Assembly: GCA_024743275.1 (NCBI GenBank)
Contig: JANSWW010000001.1
Coordinates: forward strand, 310,001 to 374,000
Origin: Alphaproteobacteria bacterium
Lineage (GTDB): Bacteria; Pseudomonadota; Alphaproteobacteria; JANSWW01
Reading direction: 5' to 3'
DNA length: 64,000 bases
Part shown: positions 6,222 through 13,909 of the stretch, in pieces
Layout of the letters: each line of letters opens with the position of its first letter
How positions within the stretch are numbered: position 1 is the stretch's first letter
Notes under the pieces: model-generated
Database searches by the model: none
What the model saw: only the letters and a program-made list of their open reading frames with translations
What the model was told of the DNA's origin: nothing
Made by a program: the position numbers and the translations under genes

Positions 6222-7331
6222 TGAGCGAGTGAAGATCTACGCGGATCAAACGCGCACCATCGTCTACTTCGATTCGGACTTGTTCACGCAGATCTTCGGC
6301 GAAGGGGCTGACCGGTTGGCGCTCGAAATCCTCCCGAAGCAGGGCATCGTTCTTCAACCGGCCGCCCGCGGGCGTAAGGTCGGGTCGATTCTGGTGAAAG
6401 AACACGAGGATCGGATCTCCGTCGAACTTCCGCCGAAACTCCTCAGTGCGCACATGATTACTGGCAACTTTGTCCGGATCAAAATCGAGGGCGACAAGGT
6501 GTTCGTCCCGGTCTTCGTTCCAAGCTACGAGGCTGCAGCCTCCAAGTTCCAGGAAGCGGATTACCCGACATCAAACCGACCGCCACGGCATCAGCCCGGC
6601 CGACGGCCGACCCGAAGCCGGATCCGAAGCAGCAGGTTAAAGACCAGCGCCAGGCAGCCTGCGACCTGCTCTACAAGATGCTGCAGCGGATCGACCTCGA
6701 CTGGCTGCCAGAGTTCAATCGGGACGTGGTTCGGGCAAACACCGGCTATTTTTCGAAGAATCGGCCTGATCAATGGAGCCGCTACCTGCTTAAACGGAAG
6801 CAGTACATCGAGATCCGCCTGAATGTGGGTGAGCAGCCGTCGAGCATAGCCCGGCGGCTCAATATGAGCCCGAGCGCCATCACTCTCATTGCCGCCCATC
6901 CCGAAGGCCGTTCGGAGAGATACCGCGGCCCCATCAACTACGAGATGCCCGAAGAGGAGACCGAAGCCGTGGAATCTGTTGTCCAAGAGCCCGCACAGGA
7001 AGAGACCGCCACCGTCGAAACGGCGGAGCCGGCGCCGAACCTGGATGTCCGCACCGTTGATCCCGATGTGGTCATCGAGGCGGTCCAGGACGGCCCGGGT
7101 TTCCGGGTGAAGCCGGCCGGCAAGATCACCCCGCCGGCAGGGGACCTGTTCAGCAACACGGGCGGCCTGGCCTTCAAGACGCCGACCAAAGATCCGACGC
7201 TGGCCGACGTGTTCAGCCTTCTGGAAAGCGCGAAGAACGCCATCAACGCGATCGATGCAGACATCGAGGTCCAGAGCGTGGTCCAGGAGGGCCAGACCAG
7301 GATCCACATCCAGATCGAAGCGACGATCTAA
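6202..7331 (+). pseudogene. phage HTH protein split by an apparent -1 frameshift
   Basis: Frame 1 from the ATG at 6202 encodes a strand-rich domain to about residue 120 (VFVPVFVPSYEAAASKFQEA) and then turns into Arg/Ser-rich shadow sequence, stopping at 6822. The adjacent frame takes over near 6565 with normal sequence (DIKPTATASARPTADPKPDP, then DLLYKMLQRIDLDW) and runs to 7331 with a helix-turn-helix EQPSSIARRLNMSPSAITLI. One extra C in the run at 6564-6566 would restore one protein of about 376 residues. The second half has no good start; the first ATG at 6678 lacks a ribosome site. A mutation, sequencing error or recoding are all possible. The complete protein's function is unknown; it is probably DNA-binding. 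Confidence 0.6.
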
Positions 7332-7343
7332 AGGGGCGCTGCA

Positions 7344-7718
7344 ATGCTTCCCCCTAAGATCCAGAAGGGCGGCGCAGGTGCGAAGGCGGGCCGTGTGCGC
7401 TCGCCGGGGCACCTGGCGTTCGTCCGGAGCCACCACTGCTCCGTCCCTGGATGCCAGCAGATGCCGGTCGAGGCGGCCCACGTCTCCTATGCCCACTTCC
7501 CGGGCCACAAGAACCCGGCGATGAGCGACAAGAACCACGACTGCTTCACCGTCTCGCTTTGCACGGCGCACCACAGCGAGCAGCACAACATCGGGGAGCG
7601 CGCTTTCGAGGAGCGATATGGCGTCATCCTGGAAGAGTTGGCCTGGGCCTTCTTCCGTGCTTCCCCAAAACGAGTCGATATGGAGTCGAAGTTGCGCCAA
7701 ATGGGAATTGATCCATGA
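7344..7718 (+). CDS. HNH-type phage nuclease (DUF968-like)
   Basis: A 124-residue zinc-type HNH protein. The metal and active-site pattern is visible: Cys32 and Cys37 in CSVPGC, His46 in EAAHVSY, Cys73 with His76-His77 in LCTAHHSEQHN, and His81. This resembles the DUF968/putative HNHc nucleases found in phage replication and recombination regions. The expected activity is metal-dependent DNA cleavage or nicking. Its end overlaps the next ATG at 7715 (ATGA). Confidence 0.75.
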   Translation: MLPPKIQKGGAGAKAGRVRSPGHLAFVRSHHCSVPGCQQMPVEAAHVSYAHFPGHKNPAMSDKNHDCFTVSLCTAHHSEQHNIGERAFEERYGVILEELAWAFFRASPKRVDMESKLRQMGIDP

Positions 7719-8053
7719 CCGACCTTGCCGAAAGTTGCCCAGAGCGTTACTCTCTGCAAACCGCCGCCCGCATGACGGGGTTGTCGGCGGTGACGCTGAG
7801 AGGGATGGCGGCAAAGGGGGAACTCCCCGGCGCCGCCCAGCTTACCGGGCCGGGTGGGAAATGGACGGTTCGGGCTGATGCTCTCCGCGTCTGGATTCAA
7901 GACCGGGAGCAGGCAACATGCCAACACCATATAAAATCAAGGGATCCAAGAACTATTACGTCAAAATCACCGACCCCACGACCGGCAAGCGCAAAGAGTT
8001 GTCCCTTCGGACAAGTAACAAGAAGGTGGCAAACGAGCGGGCGCGGGACCTAG
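7715..8053 (+). CDS. xis: excisionase-like MerR/HTH protein overlapping int
   Basis: A 112-residue frame whose first 67 residues look like a small helix-turn-helix excisionase: YSLQTAARMTGLSAVTLRGM, then a wing GPGGKWTVRADALRVWIQ. After that the frame runs 136 bases into the integrase gene, where its sequence becomes Ser/Arg/Thr-rich. Overlapping xis and int genes are known in lambda, and the position directly before int fits an excisionase. The long overlap may be genuine or reflect loss of an earlier stop. The name xis is inferred from size, fold and position. Confidence 0.6.
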   Translation: MTDLAESCPERYSLQTAARMTGLSAVTLRGMAAKGELPGAAQLTGPGGKWTVRADALRVWIQDREQATCQHHIKSRDPRTITSKSPTPRPASAKSCPFGQVTRRWQTSGRGT

Positions 8054-8979
8054 AGGACCGGGCCTACGAGATCCGGGCCTTCGGCGAGAAGACCACGGAT
8101 GTCTGGTCCTTCGAGCAGGCGGCCGACCACTACATCGACAAGGTGGCGCCGGCAACGGTCAAGCCCACCGTCGTGAAACGGTACGGCAGTTCCAAAAAGA
8201 AGCTGGTCGCCTTCATGGGCAATCTGGGCCTCGACGAGATCGACGAGACCCACATCTCGAACTTCATCGAGCATTGCCGGCTCGAACACGAGAACACCAT
8301 CGCGACGATCAACCGCGACCTGGATGTCGGATCCCTGGTGTTCCAGGCGGCCCGTACCAAAGGGCAGAAGTTCCCGAACGCCTTCTCCATCTATCGCGAC
8401 GAGCACAGCAAGTTCCTGAAGGAGATGCGGGAGCCGTTCAACCGGCTCACCCCGGCCCAGATGGAGGTCATCCGGGATAACCTGCCCTACTATCTGCAGC
8501 AGGCCATGGACTTCGCACTGACGACCGGGATGCGGCAGGCGGAGATCGTCGCGCTCACCTGGAACGACATCGCCGCGGCCGACGACGGCTATCAGATCTT
8601 CATCCGCAGGACCAAGACCTCGATCCCTCGGGTGATCCGGTTCCCGGTCGGCCTGGGCTTCGAGATTGCGGAGTGCAAGAAGTTCACGCCCGACGCCCGG
8701 GTGCTGACGAACCACGAGGCCGAACCCATCAAGCACCTGTCGGCACTGTGGGCGAAGCAGATCACCAGGATAATGAAGCACAAGGGCGTGCCACGTCTCA
8801 GCTTCCACGGCCTGCGCCACGAGTTCGCGATCCGCTACCTCGAACGGGGCGGCAGCATCTACGTGCTGCAGAAGCACCTGGGCCATCGATCGATCAAGAC
8901 CACGGAGATCTATCTGGACTACCTCACTCCCGAGCAGCAGGAGCGGGCCAAGATGGGTGTCGCAGAGGTCGTCGAATAG
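7918..8979 (+). CDS. int: tyrosine-type site-specific integrase
   Basis: A 353-residue phage integrase. Residues 1-60 form an arm-binding type N-terminal domain (YYVKITDPTTGKRKELSLRT), about 63-160 the SAM-like core-binding domain, and 175-345 the catalytic domain. Catalytic residues are Arg206 in TTGMRQAEI, Lys233 in RRTKTS, His297 and Arg300 in FHGLRHEF, His323 in LGHRS, and the nucleophile Tyr332 in TTEIYLDY. All are present, so the enzyme looks active. It recombines attP with the tRNA-Ser 3' end located 225 bases downstream. The excisionase-like frame overlaps its first 45 codons. Confidence 0.95.
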   Translation: MPTPYKIKGSKNYYVKITDPTTGKRKELSLRTSNKKVANERARDLEDRAYEIRAFGEKTTDVWSFEQAADHYIDKVAPATVKPTVVKRYGSSKKKLVAFMGNLGLDEIDETHISNFIEHCRLEHENTIATINRDLDVGSLVFQAARTKGQKFPNAFSIYRDEHSKFLKEMREPFNRLTPAQMEVIRDNLPYYLQQAMDFALTTGMRQAEIVALTWNDIAAADDGYQIFIRRTKTSIPRVIRFPVGLGFEIAECKKFTPDARVLTNHEAEPIKHLSALWAKQITRIMKHKGVPRLSFHGLRHEFAIRYLERGGSIYVLQKHLGHRSIKTTEIYLDYLTPEQQERAKMGVAEVVE

Positions 8980-9204
8980 GCCGAATCGCCGTTGCGTTTT
9001 AGGTGATGCTCTCGCCAGGCGCGCAATCGCAACCCCCACTCGTCACCCTGATTCTGAACCGCGAGACATGGATTTCAGGACTGCTGATGGCGAATTTGGG
9101 GAGCAACCTTGTCCGAAAAACGTCCGAAGTCTGCAGAATTGCGTTTTTCGAAGGGCCTCCCAGCCCCCAGGTCGGTGCTAAATTTCCCTGCGTTTTCAAG
9201 ATGA
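8980..9204. other. prophage end with repeated TGCGTTTT motifs (candidate att arm)
   Basis: This non-coding stretch joins int to the tRNA 3' end and should contain the phage arm of the attachment site. The octamer TGCGTTTT occurs three times in the same orientation, at 8993-9000, 9140-9147 and 9189-9196, with TTGCGTTTT in the first two. Such short direct repeats flanking a core are typical of integrase arm-binding sites. The same octamer occurs in both candidate repressor operators, so operator function is an alternative. No gene is apparent here. Confidence 0.45.
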
Positions 9205-9296
9205 TGGCGGAGGGGATGGGATTCGAACCCACGAAGAGAGTTTCCTCCCTTAACGGTTTAGCAAACCGCCGCCTTCAGCCTCTCGGCCACCCCTCC
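9205..9296 (-). tRNA. tRNA-Ser(GCT), prophage attachment site
   Basis: Read on the minus strand, this is a 92-base class II tRNA with encoded CCA. The acceptor stem GGAGGGG pairs with CCCCTCC, followed by discriminator G and CCA. The D-arm starts TGGCCGAGAGGC, the anticodon is GCT at 9260-9262 (complement) within TTTGCTAAA, a long variable arm follows, and the T-arm contains GGTTCGAATCC. The long variable arm and GCT anticodon identify tRNA-Ser reading AGC and AGU. Its 3' end borders the prophage, so the 3' part was probably rebuilt by phage DNA. Confidence 0.95.
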
Positions 9297-9353
9297 GCGT
9301 GATCGCCCGGGCCCGGTGGTTCCGGACTTCCGTTCCTGGCGGATAGACCGGGG

Positions 9354-9382
9354 TTTGTATTGGCCCCGGCCGCCTTCGTCAA
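9354..9382 (-). promoter_or_regulatory. candidate promoter of tRNA-Ser
   Basis: On the minus strand, TTGACG (9377-9382) and TACAAA (9354-9359) are separated by exactly 17 bases and lie about 58 bases upstream of the tRNA 5' end. This keeps a host promoter on the far side of the tRNA from the prophage, as needed for continued tRNA expression after integration. It is a match by eye to a sigma-70-type consensus. Confidence 0.45.
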
Positions 9383-9505
9383 TGGCCAATCCCGACGGAA
9401 ACGCCGCGAATCATAAACTTTCTTGACCCTTGCGGTCATCGCTTCACACTGCGGCAAACCGATCCCATCCCCTGGCCCATCCCGCACCCCGCTCCCGGAG
9501 TTTCC

Positions 9506-10372
9506 ATGGCCGCACAGAAAGCCGACAAGGCCCTCGTCACCCTGCTCCTCGGCGAGGACTATAAGCGCATGTGGGAAACGGTTTTCCGGCCGGCGATGGA
9601 CGCCTATGCGCAAAAGCACGGCTATGACGTCGTGACCGTCGACGCCCTGATCGACGACACGGATCGGGGCCGAGCCCGCGGACCCCACTGGCAGAAATGC
9701 CTGATCCTCGATCATCCCGAGGTGAAGGCGTACGAGGATGTGGTGTGGATCGACGCCGACATCATGATCAATCCCCATACCAGCCCCTGCATCGTGGCCC
9801 ATACCAGGGAGCGCGCCGAGGCCACCGGTCGCCATGGCATCGGGCTGGTGAGCCATAACGAGGTCTTCCAGTCCGCCGAGCGGGTCGAAAACGCCTGGGA
9901 CCGGTCCTTCCAGGCGGCCAAGGAGTTGTTCTGGCAAGAGCGCGGCCCGACGCCGGAACAGCGCTACGAGATGGCCGGCCTGCCCCGGGACGTGGACGAC
10001 ATGGCCAATACCGGCGTCATGGTGTTGAAGCCGGGCCGGGACGAGGACCTGCTCCACCATGTCTATGAGGCTTATGAGGAGAACGCGCTCTCTGCCTCGG
10101 AGCAGATGGCGCTGTGCTACGAGATCTTCAAACAGGACCGGGCGACGCCGATCGACCCCCGCTTCAACCGGGTCTGGACCGAGACCTGGCTCGAGCACTA
10201 TCCCTTCCTGTTCGCCGAAGAGAACCGCAAGGACCAGATGCTGATCGCACTCTGTGTCAACGCGGCCTATCACAATTGTTATTTCCTGCATTTCATCGCC
10301 GACGGGCGAAGCCGTACCGACGCGGCCCTGGTCAAGCCCGAGTTCACATCCGAACAGATCTGGGGCCTATAG
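9506..10372 (+). CDS. glycosyltransferase, GT-A fold with DxD motif
   Basis: A 288-residue soluble protein that reads as a GT-A glycosyltransferase. It begins with a strand ADKALVTLLLGEDY, then has the metal-binding motif DVVWIDADIMINPH (DxD), and later DDMANTGVMVLKPGRDED, a pattern shared with galactosyltransferase-type GT34-like enzymes. The substrate cannot be told from sequence. It is the first gene beyond the tRNA and is followed after 19 bases by a second glycosyltransferase, so the two may act on the same surface glycan or glycoprotein. A GGAG ribosome site precedes the ATG. Confidence 0.7.
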   Translation: MAAQKADKALVTLLLGEDYKRMWETVFRPAMDAYAQKHGYDVVTVDALIDDTDRGRARGPHWQKCLILDHPEVKAYEDVVWIDADIMINPHTSPCIVAHTRERAEATGRHGIGLVSHNEVFQSAERVENAWDRSFQAAKELFWQERGPTPEQRYEMAGLPRDVDDMANTGVMVLKPGRDEDLLHHVYEAYEENALSASEQMALCYEIFKQDRATPIDPRFNRVWTETWLEHYPFLFAEENRKDQMLIALCVNAAYHNCYFLHFIADGRSRTDAALVKPEFTSEQIWGL

Positions 10373-10391
10373 GCCGCATTTGGAAACCGTC

Positions 10392-11126
10392 ATGACCGCC
10401 GCCGCCCCGCCGCCGCGCCTATCGATCCTGGTCCCGACACGGGGAGACCCGGATTGCCTCGGCCCCTTCCTCGACAGCCTGTCCAAGACCACCGCCGACC
10501 CGTCGGGCCTGGAGGTCGTGCTGTGCTACGACCGCGGAACGGAGCGGCTCCGCCCGCTGCCCGTCAATCTCCGGATCGTCGAGACCGAGGTCGCTCCCGG
10601 CCAGCCCATGGGCAGTCTCAACCGCGCCTGCTACGCCGCCTCATCGGGTGTCTTTTTGATGCTTGGCAATGACGACATCCTGGTGGAGACCCGGGACTGG
10701 GACGTCCTGCTGATGGGCGCCATGACCCATTTCCGCGATGGTGTGTCCCTCATTCACGTCAATGACGGCGTGTTCAAGGAGAACATGTGCTGCTTCCCGA
10801 TGATGAGCCGGCTTGCCGTCGACATCATCGGCGAGATCTGCCCGGCCGCCTATCGGCGCTTCGCCATCGACGACCACATCCTCGATATCTTCGCCCGGCT
10901 TCGGAAACTCGGCGAGAACCGTCACCTCTTCATCGAGGAGGTTGTCTTCCGCCATGAGAACGAGGCCTATCGGGGGGTCGACGACATGGGCAATCTGCAG
11001 GTCGAGCTCGATCCGCAGATCGCCAAGGTCGACGCGGCGAGTTTCGAAAGGCTGGCCCCCGCCCGGCATGCCGCCGCCGAACGGCTTTTCGCCTTCATCC
11101 AGCAGATGGCCCAGCAGGCGCAATAG
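10392..11126 (+). CDS. family 2-like glycosyltransferase
   Basis: A 244-residue protein with the GT2 N-terminal pattern RLSILVPTRGDPDCLGPFLD, a Rossmann-like half, and SGVFLMLGNDDILVETRDWD, in which NDD takes the DxD metal-binding position. The later EEVVFRHENEAYRGVDDMGN segment is unusual. The ATG at 10392 is used because the upstream in-frame sequence overlaps the preceding gene and looks non-native. It probably transfers a sugar together with the product of the preceding gene. Immediately after its stop lies the broken end of a DUF1826 gene. Confidence 0.7.
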   Translation: MTAAAPPPRLSILVPTRGDPDCLGPFLDSLSKTTADPSGLEVVLCYDRGTERLRPLPVNLRIVETEVAPGQPMGSLNRACYAASSGVFLMLGNDDILVETRDWDVLLMGAMTHFRDGVSLIHVNDGVFKENMCCFPMMSRLAVDIIGEICPAAYRRFAIDDHILDIFARLRKLGENRHLFIEEVVFRHENEAYRGVDDMGNLQVELDPQIAKVDAASFERLAPARHAAAERLFAFIQQMAQQAQ

Positions 11127-11135
11127 GGCCGCCGA

Positions 11136-11300
11136 ACCGATACGCCCATCGCCCTGCGCGGCACCCTCTATCCGGAACATCCCGCCTCCGGCCTGCTGCA
11201 CCGTTCGCCCCCGATCGCCGGGACCGGTGAAACGCGGCTGGTCATGGTGCTCGACCCGCTCAGCGAGCCGGGAGCCGAGGGCCTCTCGGACATTCACTGA
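11136..11300 (+). pseudogene. C-terminal remnant of a DUF1826 gene
   Basis: One frame of this stretch encodes LRGTLYPEHPASGLLHRSPP followed by AGTGETRLVMVLDPLSE and a stop at 11300. The pattern LxG...GxxHRSPPIxGTGExRLxxxLD is the end of DUF1826 proteins, which are normally about 200 residues. There is no start codon or N-terminal part; the sequence begins right after the glycosyltransferase stop. It looks like a truncated relic left when the upstream DNA was replaced. The family call rests on remembered pattern. Confidence 0.55.
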
Positions 11301-11348
11301 TCGTCGGGGCGGCGAAGCGGTACGGGTTCGACTATGGCGTCCGGGGCC

Positions 11349-12107
11349 TTACAGCAACAGCGTGATCACGCCGATCGCCCCCACCATCCCCAGAACCACG
11401 TGACGATAGATGTCGGCCCCGAGGCGCCCGAAACCCATGCTGCCGATCACGACGCCGACATAGTAGAAGGGGATCATGGTCAGCGCGAGCGCGAACACTT
11501 CCCAGGTCAGTAGATCGCGCCAGATGAAACCACCGACGGTGACCAGGCTGCCCAGCGCGAAGAACATAATGATGTTGGCCCGCATCACCTGGGGCGTCGA
11601 CTTCCCCCCCATCAGGAAAACCATGACAGGAACCCCAGCCAGACCGCTGACCCCGCCCGCGACACCGGCCGTCAACCCGGTGGCGGCGGTGATCCCCGCC
11701 CCCGGTTCCTTGCGGTAGCGCCAACCGCTGGCCAGAATGGCCACGGAGACCAGCAGCATGACGGCGATCGCCTTGGTCAGCATTTCCGGGTCCGCGATGG
11801 AAAGGACGTAGACGCCGATCGGGCTGCCGATCCCGGTGCCGAGCACGAGTATCAGGACCACCCGCCAATTGCAGATCTTCGAGGCCGGCCGCCACAGCTT
11901 GATCGACGCGACGGGGTCGATGAAGGTCAGGATCGGAACGGCGATCGCGGGGCCATAGAGCACCGCCATCGGCGCCGACAGCACCAGGGCCGTCCCGAAA
12001 CCGGAGAATCCGCGCACCACACCCGCCACGAAGCTGAGGCCGAAGGCGATGAAGAGCGCCGTCTCCACCACCGGCATGGCCTGCCAGAGCGGGTCGAGAA
12101 AGGTCAT
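11349..12107 (-). CDS. TSUP-family (TauE/SafE) membrane permease
   Basis: A 252-residue inner-membrane protein with about eight hydrophobic segments. The first repeat carries GVVRGFSGFGTALVLSAPM and the second GGVSGLAGVPVMVFLMGG, the paired signature of the sulfite exporter TauE/SafE (TSUP) family. Members export or import small organic or sulfur anions; the substrate here is unknown. It is followed 13 bases later, on the same strand upstream, by the glutathione transferase gene, so the direction of transcription is GST-like to permease-like with possible co-transcription. Confidence 0.85.
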   Translation of the reverse strand: MTFLDPLWQAMPVVETALFIAFGLSFVAGVVRGFSGFGTALVLSAPMAVLYGPAIAVPILTFIDPVASIKLWRPASKICNWRVVLILVLGTGIGSPIGVYVLSIADPEMLTKAIAVMLLVSVAILASGWRYRKEPGAGITAATGLTAGVAGGVSGLAGVPVMVFLMGGKSTPQVMRANIIMFFALGSLVTVGGFIWRDLLTWEVFALALTMIPFYYVGVVIGSMGFGRLGADIYRHVVLGMVGAIGVITLLL

Positions 12108-12120
12108 ACCAGGATCCTAA

Positions 12121-12747
12121 TCAGTCCGGGACGGCCATGCCCTTCTGCACCGCCGGGCGGGCGCCCAGTTCGTCGAACCACCGTTTGAGGTTCGGGTAGT
12201 TCGCCCAGTCCATGCCGTGCCACTCCCACCGGGCGACCCAGGGATAGGTCGCGATATCGGCGATGGTATAGGCCTCGCCGGCGAGATAGGGCACTTCTCC
12301 CAGCCGCTTGTCCATCACCCCGTAGAGGCGGTGGGTCTCCTTGGTGTAGCGCTCTTTGGCGTACGGGATTTCTTCCTTCACGAAGCGCCGGAAGTGGTGG
12401 GCCTGGCCGAACATCGGGCCGACGCCGCCCATCTGGAACATCAGCCAGACCATCGTGTCGTAGCGGGGCCGGCCCTCGGCGGGGAGCAGCGGGCTGGCGG
12501 TCTTTTCCGCGAGATAGAACAGGATCGCCCCGGTCTCGAAGAGCGCATAGGGCTCGCCCCCCGGCCCGTCCGGGTCGACGATCGCCGGAATCTTGTTGTT
12601 CGGACTGATCTTGAGGAAGTCGGGCGCGAACTGCTCGTCCTTACCGATGTCCACGCTGTGGGCGTTGAAGGCCAGCCCCAACTCCTCGAGCATGATCGAG
12701 ACCTTGCGGCCGTTCGGGGTCGACCAGGTATAGAGATCGATGGTCAT
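12121..12747 (-). CDS. glutathione S-transferase, YghU/Ure2-like
   Basis: A 208-residue GST. The thioredoxin-like N-terminal domain starts MTIDLYTWSTPNGRKVSIML and contains the cis-Pro motif NNKIPAIVDPDG and FETGAILFYLAEK. The helical C-terminal domain includes EAYTIADIATYPWV (N-capping box) and ends VQKGMAVPD. The TPNGRKV segment is typical of the Nu/YghU class, which often act as disulfide-bond reductases. The ATG at 12747 has AAAGGA upstream; longer frames extend into the neighbouring gene. A paralogue lies at 50742-51425. It lies 16 bases after the cystathionine-synthase-family gene. Confidence 0.88.
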   Translation of the reverse strand: MTIDLYTWSTPNGRKVSIMLEELGLAFNAHSVDIGKDEQFAPDFLKISPNNKIPAIVDPDGPGGEPYALFETGAILFYLAEKTASPLLPAEGRPRYDTMVWLMFQMGGVGPMFGQAHHFRRFVKEEIPYAKERYTKETHRLYGVMDKRLGEVPYLAGEAYTIADIATYPWVARWEWHGMDWANYPNLKRWFDELGARPAVQKGMAVPD

Positions 12748-12763
12748 GGCGAGTCCTTTCCGA

Positions 12764-13909
12764 TTAGAGCGAATCCAGGGCTTGGCGAAGATCGGCGATA
12801 AGATCCTGTGTGTCCTCGATCCCGACCGACAGCCGCAACAGATCGTCCGGCACCGGCGTGTCCGGCCCTTCGATGGAGGCCCGGTGCTCGACGAGGCTTT
12901 CCACCCCGCCCAGGGACGTGGCGGGTACGAACAGCTTGAGACGGTTCGACACGGCGACCGCCGCCTCCATGCCGCCCTTGACCCGGATCGACAGCATACC
13001 GCCGAACCCACCGGTCATCTGCCGCCGCGCGACATCGTGATTGGGGTGCCGCTCCAGACCGGGATAGAGGACCGCCTCCAGCTTGTTGTGGCCCTGCAGC
13101 GCCTCGGCGATGGCCAGCGCGTTGGCCGAGGCCTGCTTGACCCGGACATAGAGCGTGCGCATCCCACGCAACAGCAACCACGCCTCGACCGCGCCCAGAA
13201 TGTTGCCGACCTCTTTCCGGACCAGACGGCACTCCCGGTAAAGGTCCCCCTCCTCCGCAAAGGTCAGGGTGCCCGCCAAAACATCCGAGTGACCGTTGAG
13301 GTATTTGGTCGCCGAATGCATCACGGCATCCGCGCCATGCTCGATCGGCCGGGTGATCGCGGGGGTCGAGACGGTGGAATCGCAGATCAGATAAGCCCCC
13401 ACCCCCTTGGCGATATCGGACGCGCCGGCGATATCCGTCACGTCCCACATCGGATTGGACGGGGTTTCCATCCAGATGAGCTTGGTCTCGCCGGGACGCG
13501 CCAGCCGCTTCATATCGTCGAGATCGCCGGAGGTGTAGAAGTCCGTCCGGATACCCCAACGGGCGGCCCAGCCGGTGAGCCAACTGCGCAAGGCCCAATA
13601 CATCACCTTCGGCGCCAGAACATGGGCGCCCGGGGTCAACGCCAGGAAGGGTGCGGTCGCCGCCGCCATGCCGGAGGCGAAGACCAGGCTCGCCGCCCCG
13701 CCTTCGAGATGGGTCAGCAGATCCTCAACCTGTCCGTAGCCCGGATTCTGATCGCGGCCGTACACCGCGCCCTTGGGATAGGAGAGATCGGCGGCCCGCT
13801 TGTAGGTGGTCGCCATGTGGATCGGCGGAATGACGCTGTCGAATTCCGGCTCCATATAGCCCATCGCCTGGGCGGCGAGGGTTTCGGGCTTACTTGTCTT
13901 GGGCGTCAC
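12764..13909 (-). CDS. cystathionine gamma-synthase family PLP enzyme
   Basis: A 381-residue fold-type I PLP enzyme of the Cys/Met metabolism family. The PLP lysine is in HSATKYLNGHSDV; upstream are IPPIHMATTYKR, VYGRDQNPGYGQVEDLLTHL and VFASGMAAATAP, and CDSTVSTPAITRPIEHGADA carries the cofactor aspartate. Substrate (cystathionine, methionine or O-acylhomoserine) cannot be fixed. The GTG at 13909 is preferred because GGAGG lies about 9 bases before it; it overlaps the upstream gene's end by 20 bases. An ATG at 13957 would overlap further. Confidence 0.82.
   Translation of the reverse strand: MTPKTSKPETLAAQAMGYMEPEFDSVIPPIHMATTYKRAADLSYPKGAVYGRDQNPGYGQVEDLLTHLEGGAASLVFASGMAAATAPFLALTPGAHVLAPKVMYWALRSWLTGWAARWGIRTDFYTSGDLDDMKRLARPGETKLIWMETPSNPMWDVTDIAGASDIAKGVGAYLICDSTVSTPAITRPIEHGADAVMHSATKYLNGHSDVLAGTLTFAEEGDLYRECRLVRKEVGNILGAVEAWLLLRGMRTLYVRVKQASANALAIAEALQGHNKLEAVLYPGLERHPNHDVARRQMTGGFGGMLSIRVKGGMEAAVAVSNRLKLFVPATSLGGVESLVEHRASIEGPDTPVPDDLLRLSVGIEDTQDLIADLRQALDSL

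Larger units (their letters stand above)
1..9204. mobile_element. prophage, integrase-proximal end (left part outside window)
   Basis: A continuous block of phage-type genes runs from the left edge to a tRNA-Ser gene: DnaB-like helicase, VRR-NUC nuclease, Cro-like and CI-like repressors, YqaJ exonuclease, Erf annealing protein, DUF2303 protein, HNH nuclease, excisionase and tyrosine integrase. The integrase is the last gene before the tRNA and reads toward the tRNA 3' end, the usual arrangement for an element integrated at a tRNA 3' terminus. No structural, packaging or lysis gene is in view, so those should lie to the left. The other attachment site is outside the window. Whether the prophage is intact cannot be judged; one early gene is frameshifted. 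Confidence 0.9.

Noticed and set aside
9003..9302. Plus-strand frame of 99 codons across the prophage end and tRNA
   Set aside because: It runs through the tRNA-Ser gene on the opposite strand and has no coding signature.
9506..11126. Glycosyltransferases considered as prophage cargo (lysogenic conversion genes)
   Set aside because: They lie on the host side of the tRNA attachment site, outside the element as delimited by the integrase and tRNA 3' end.
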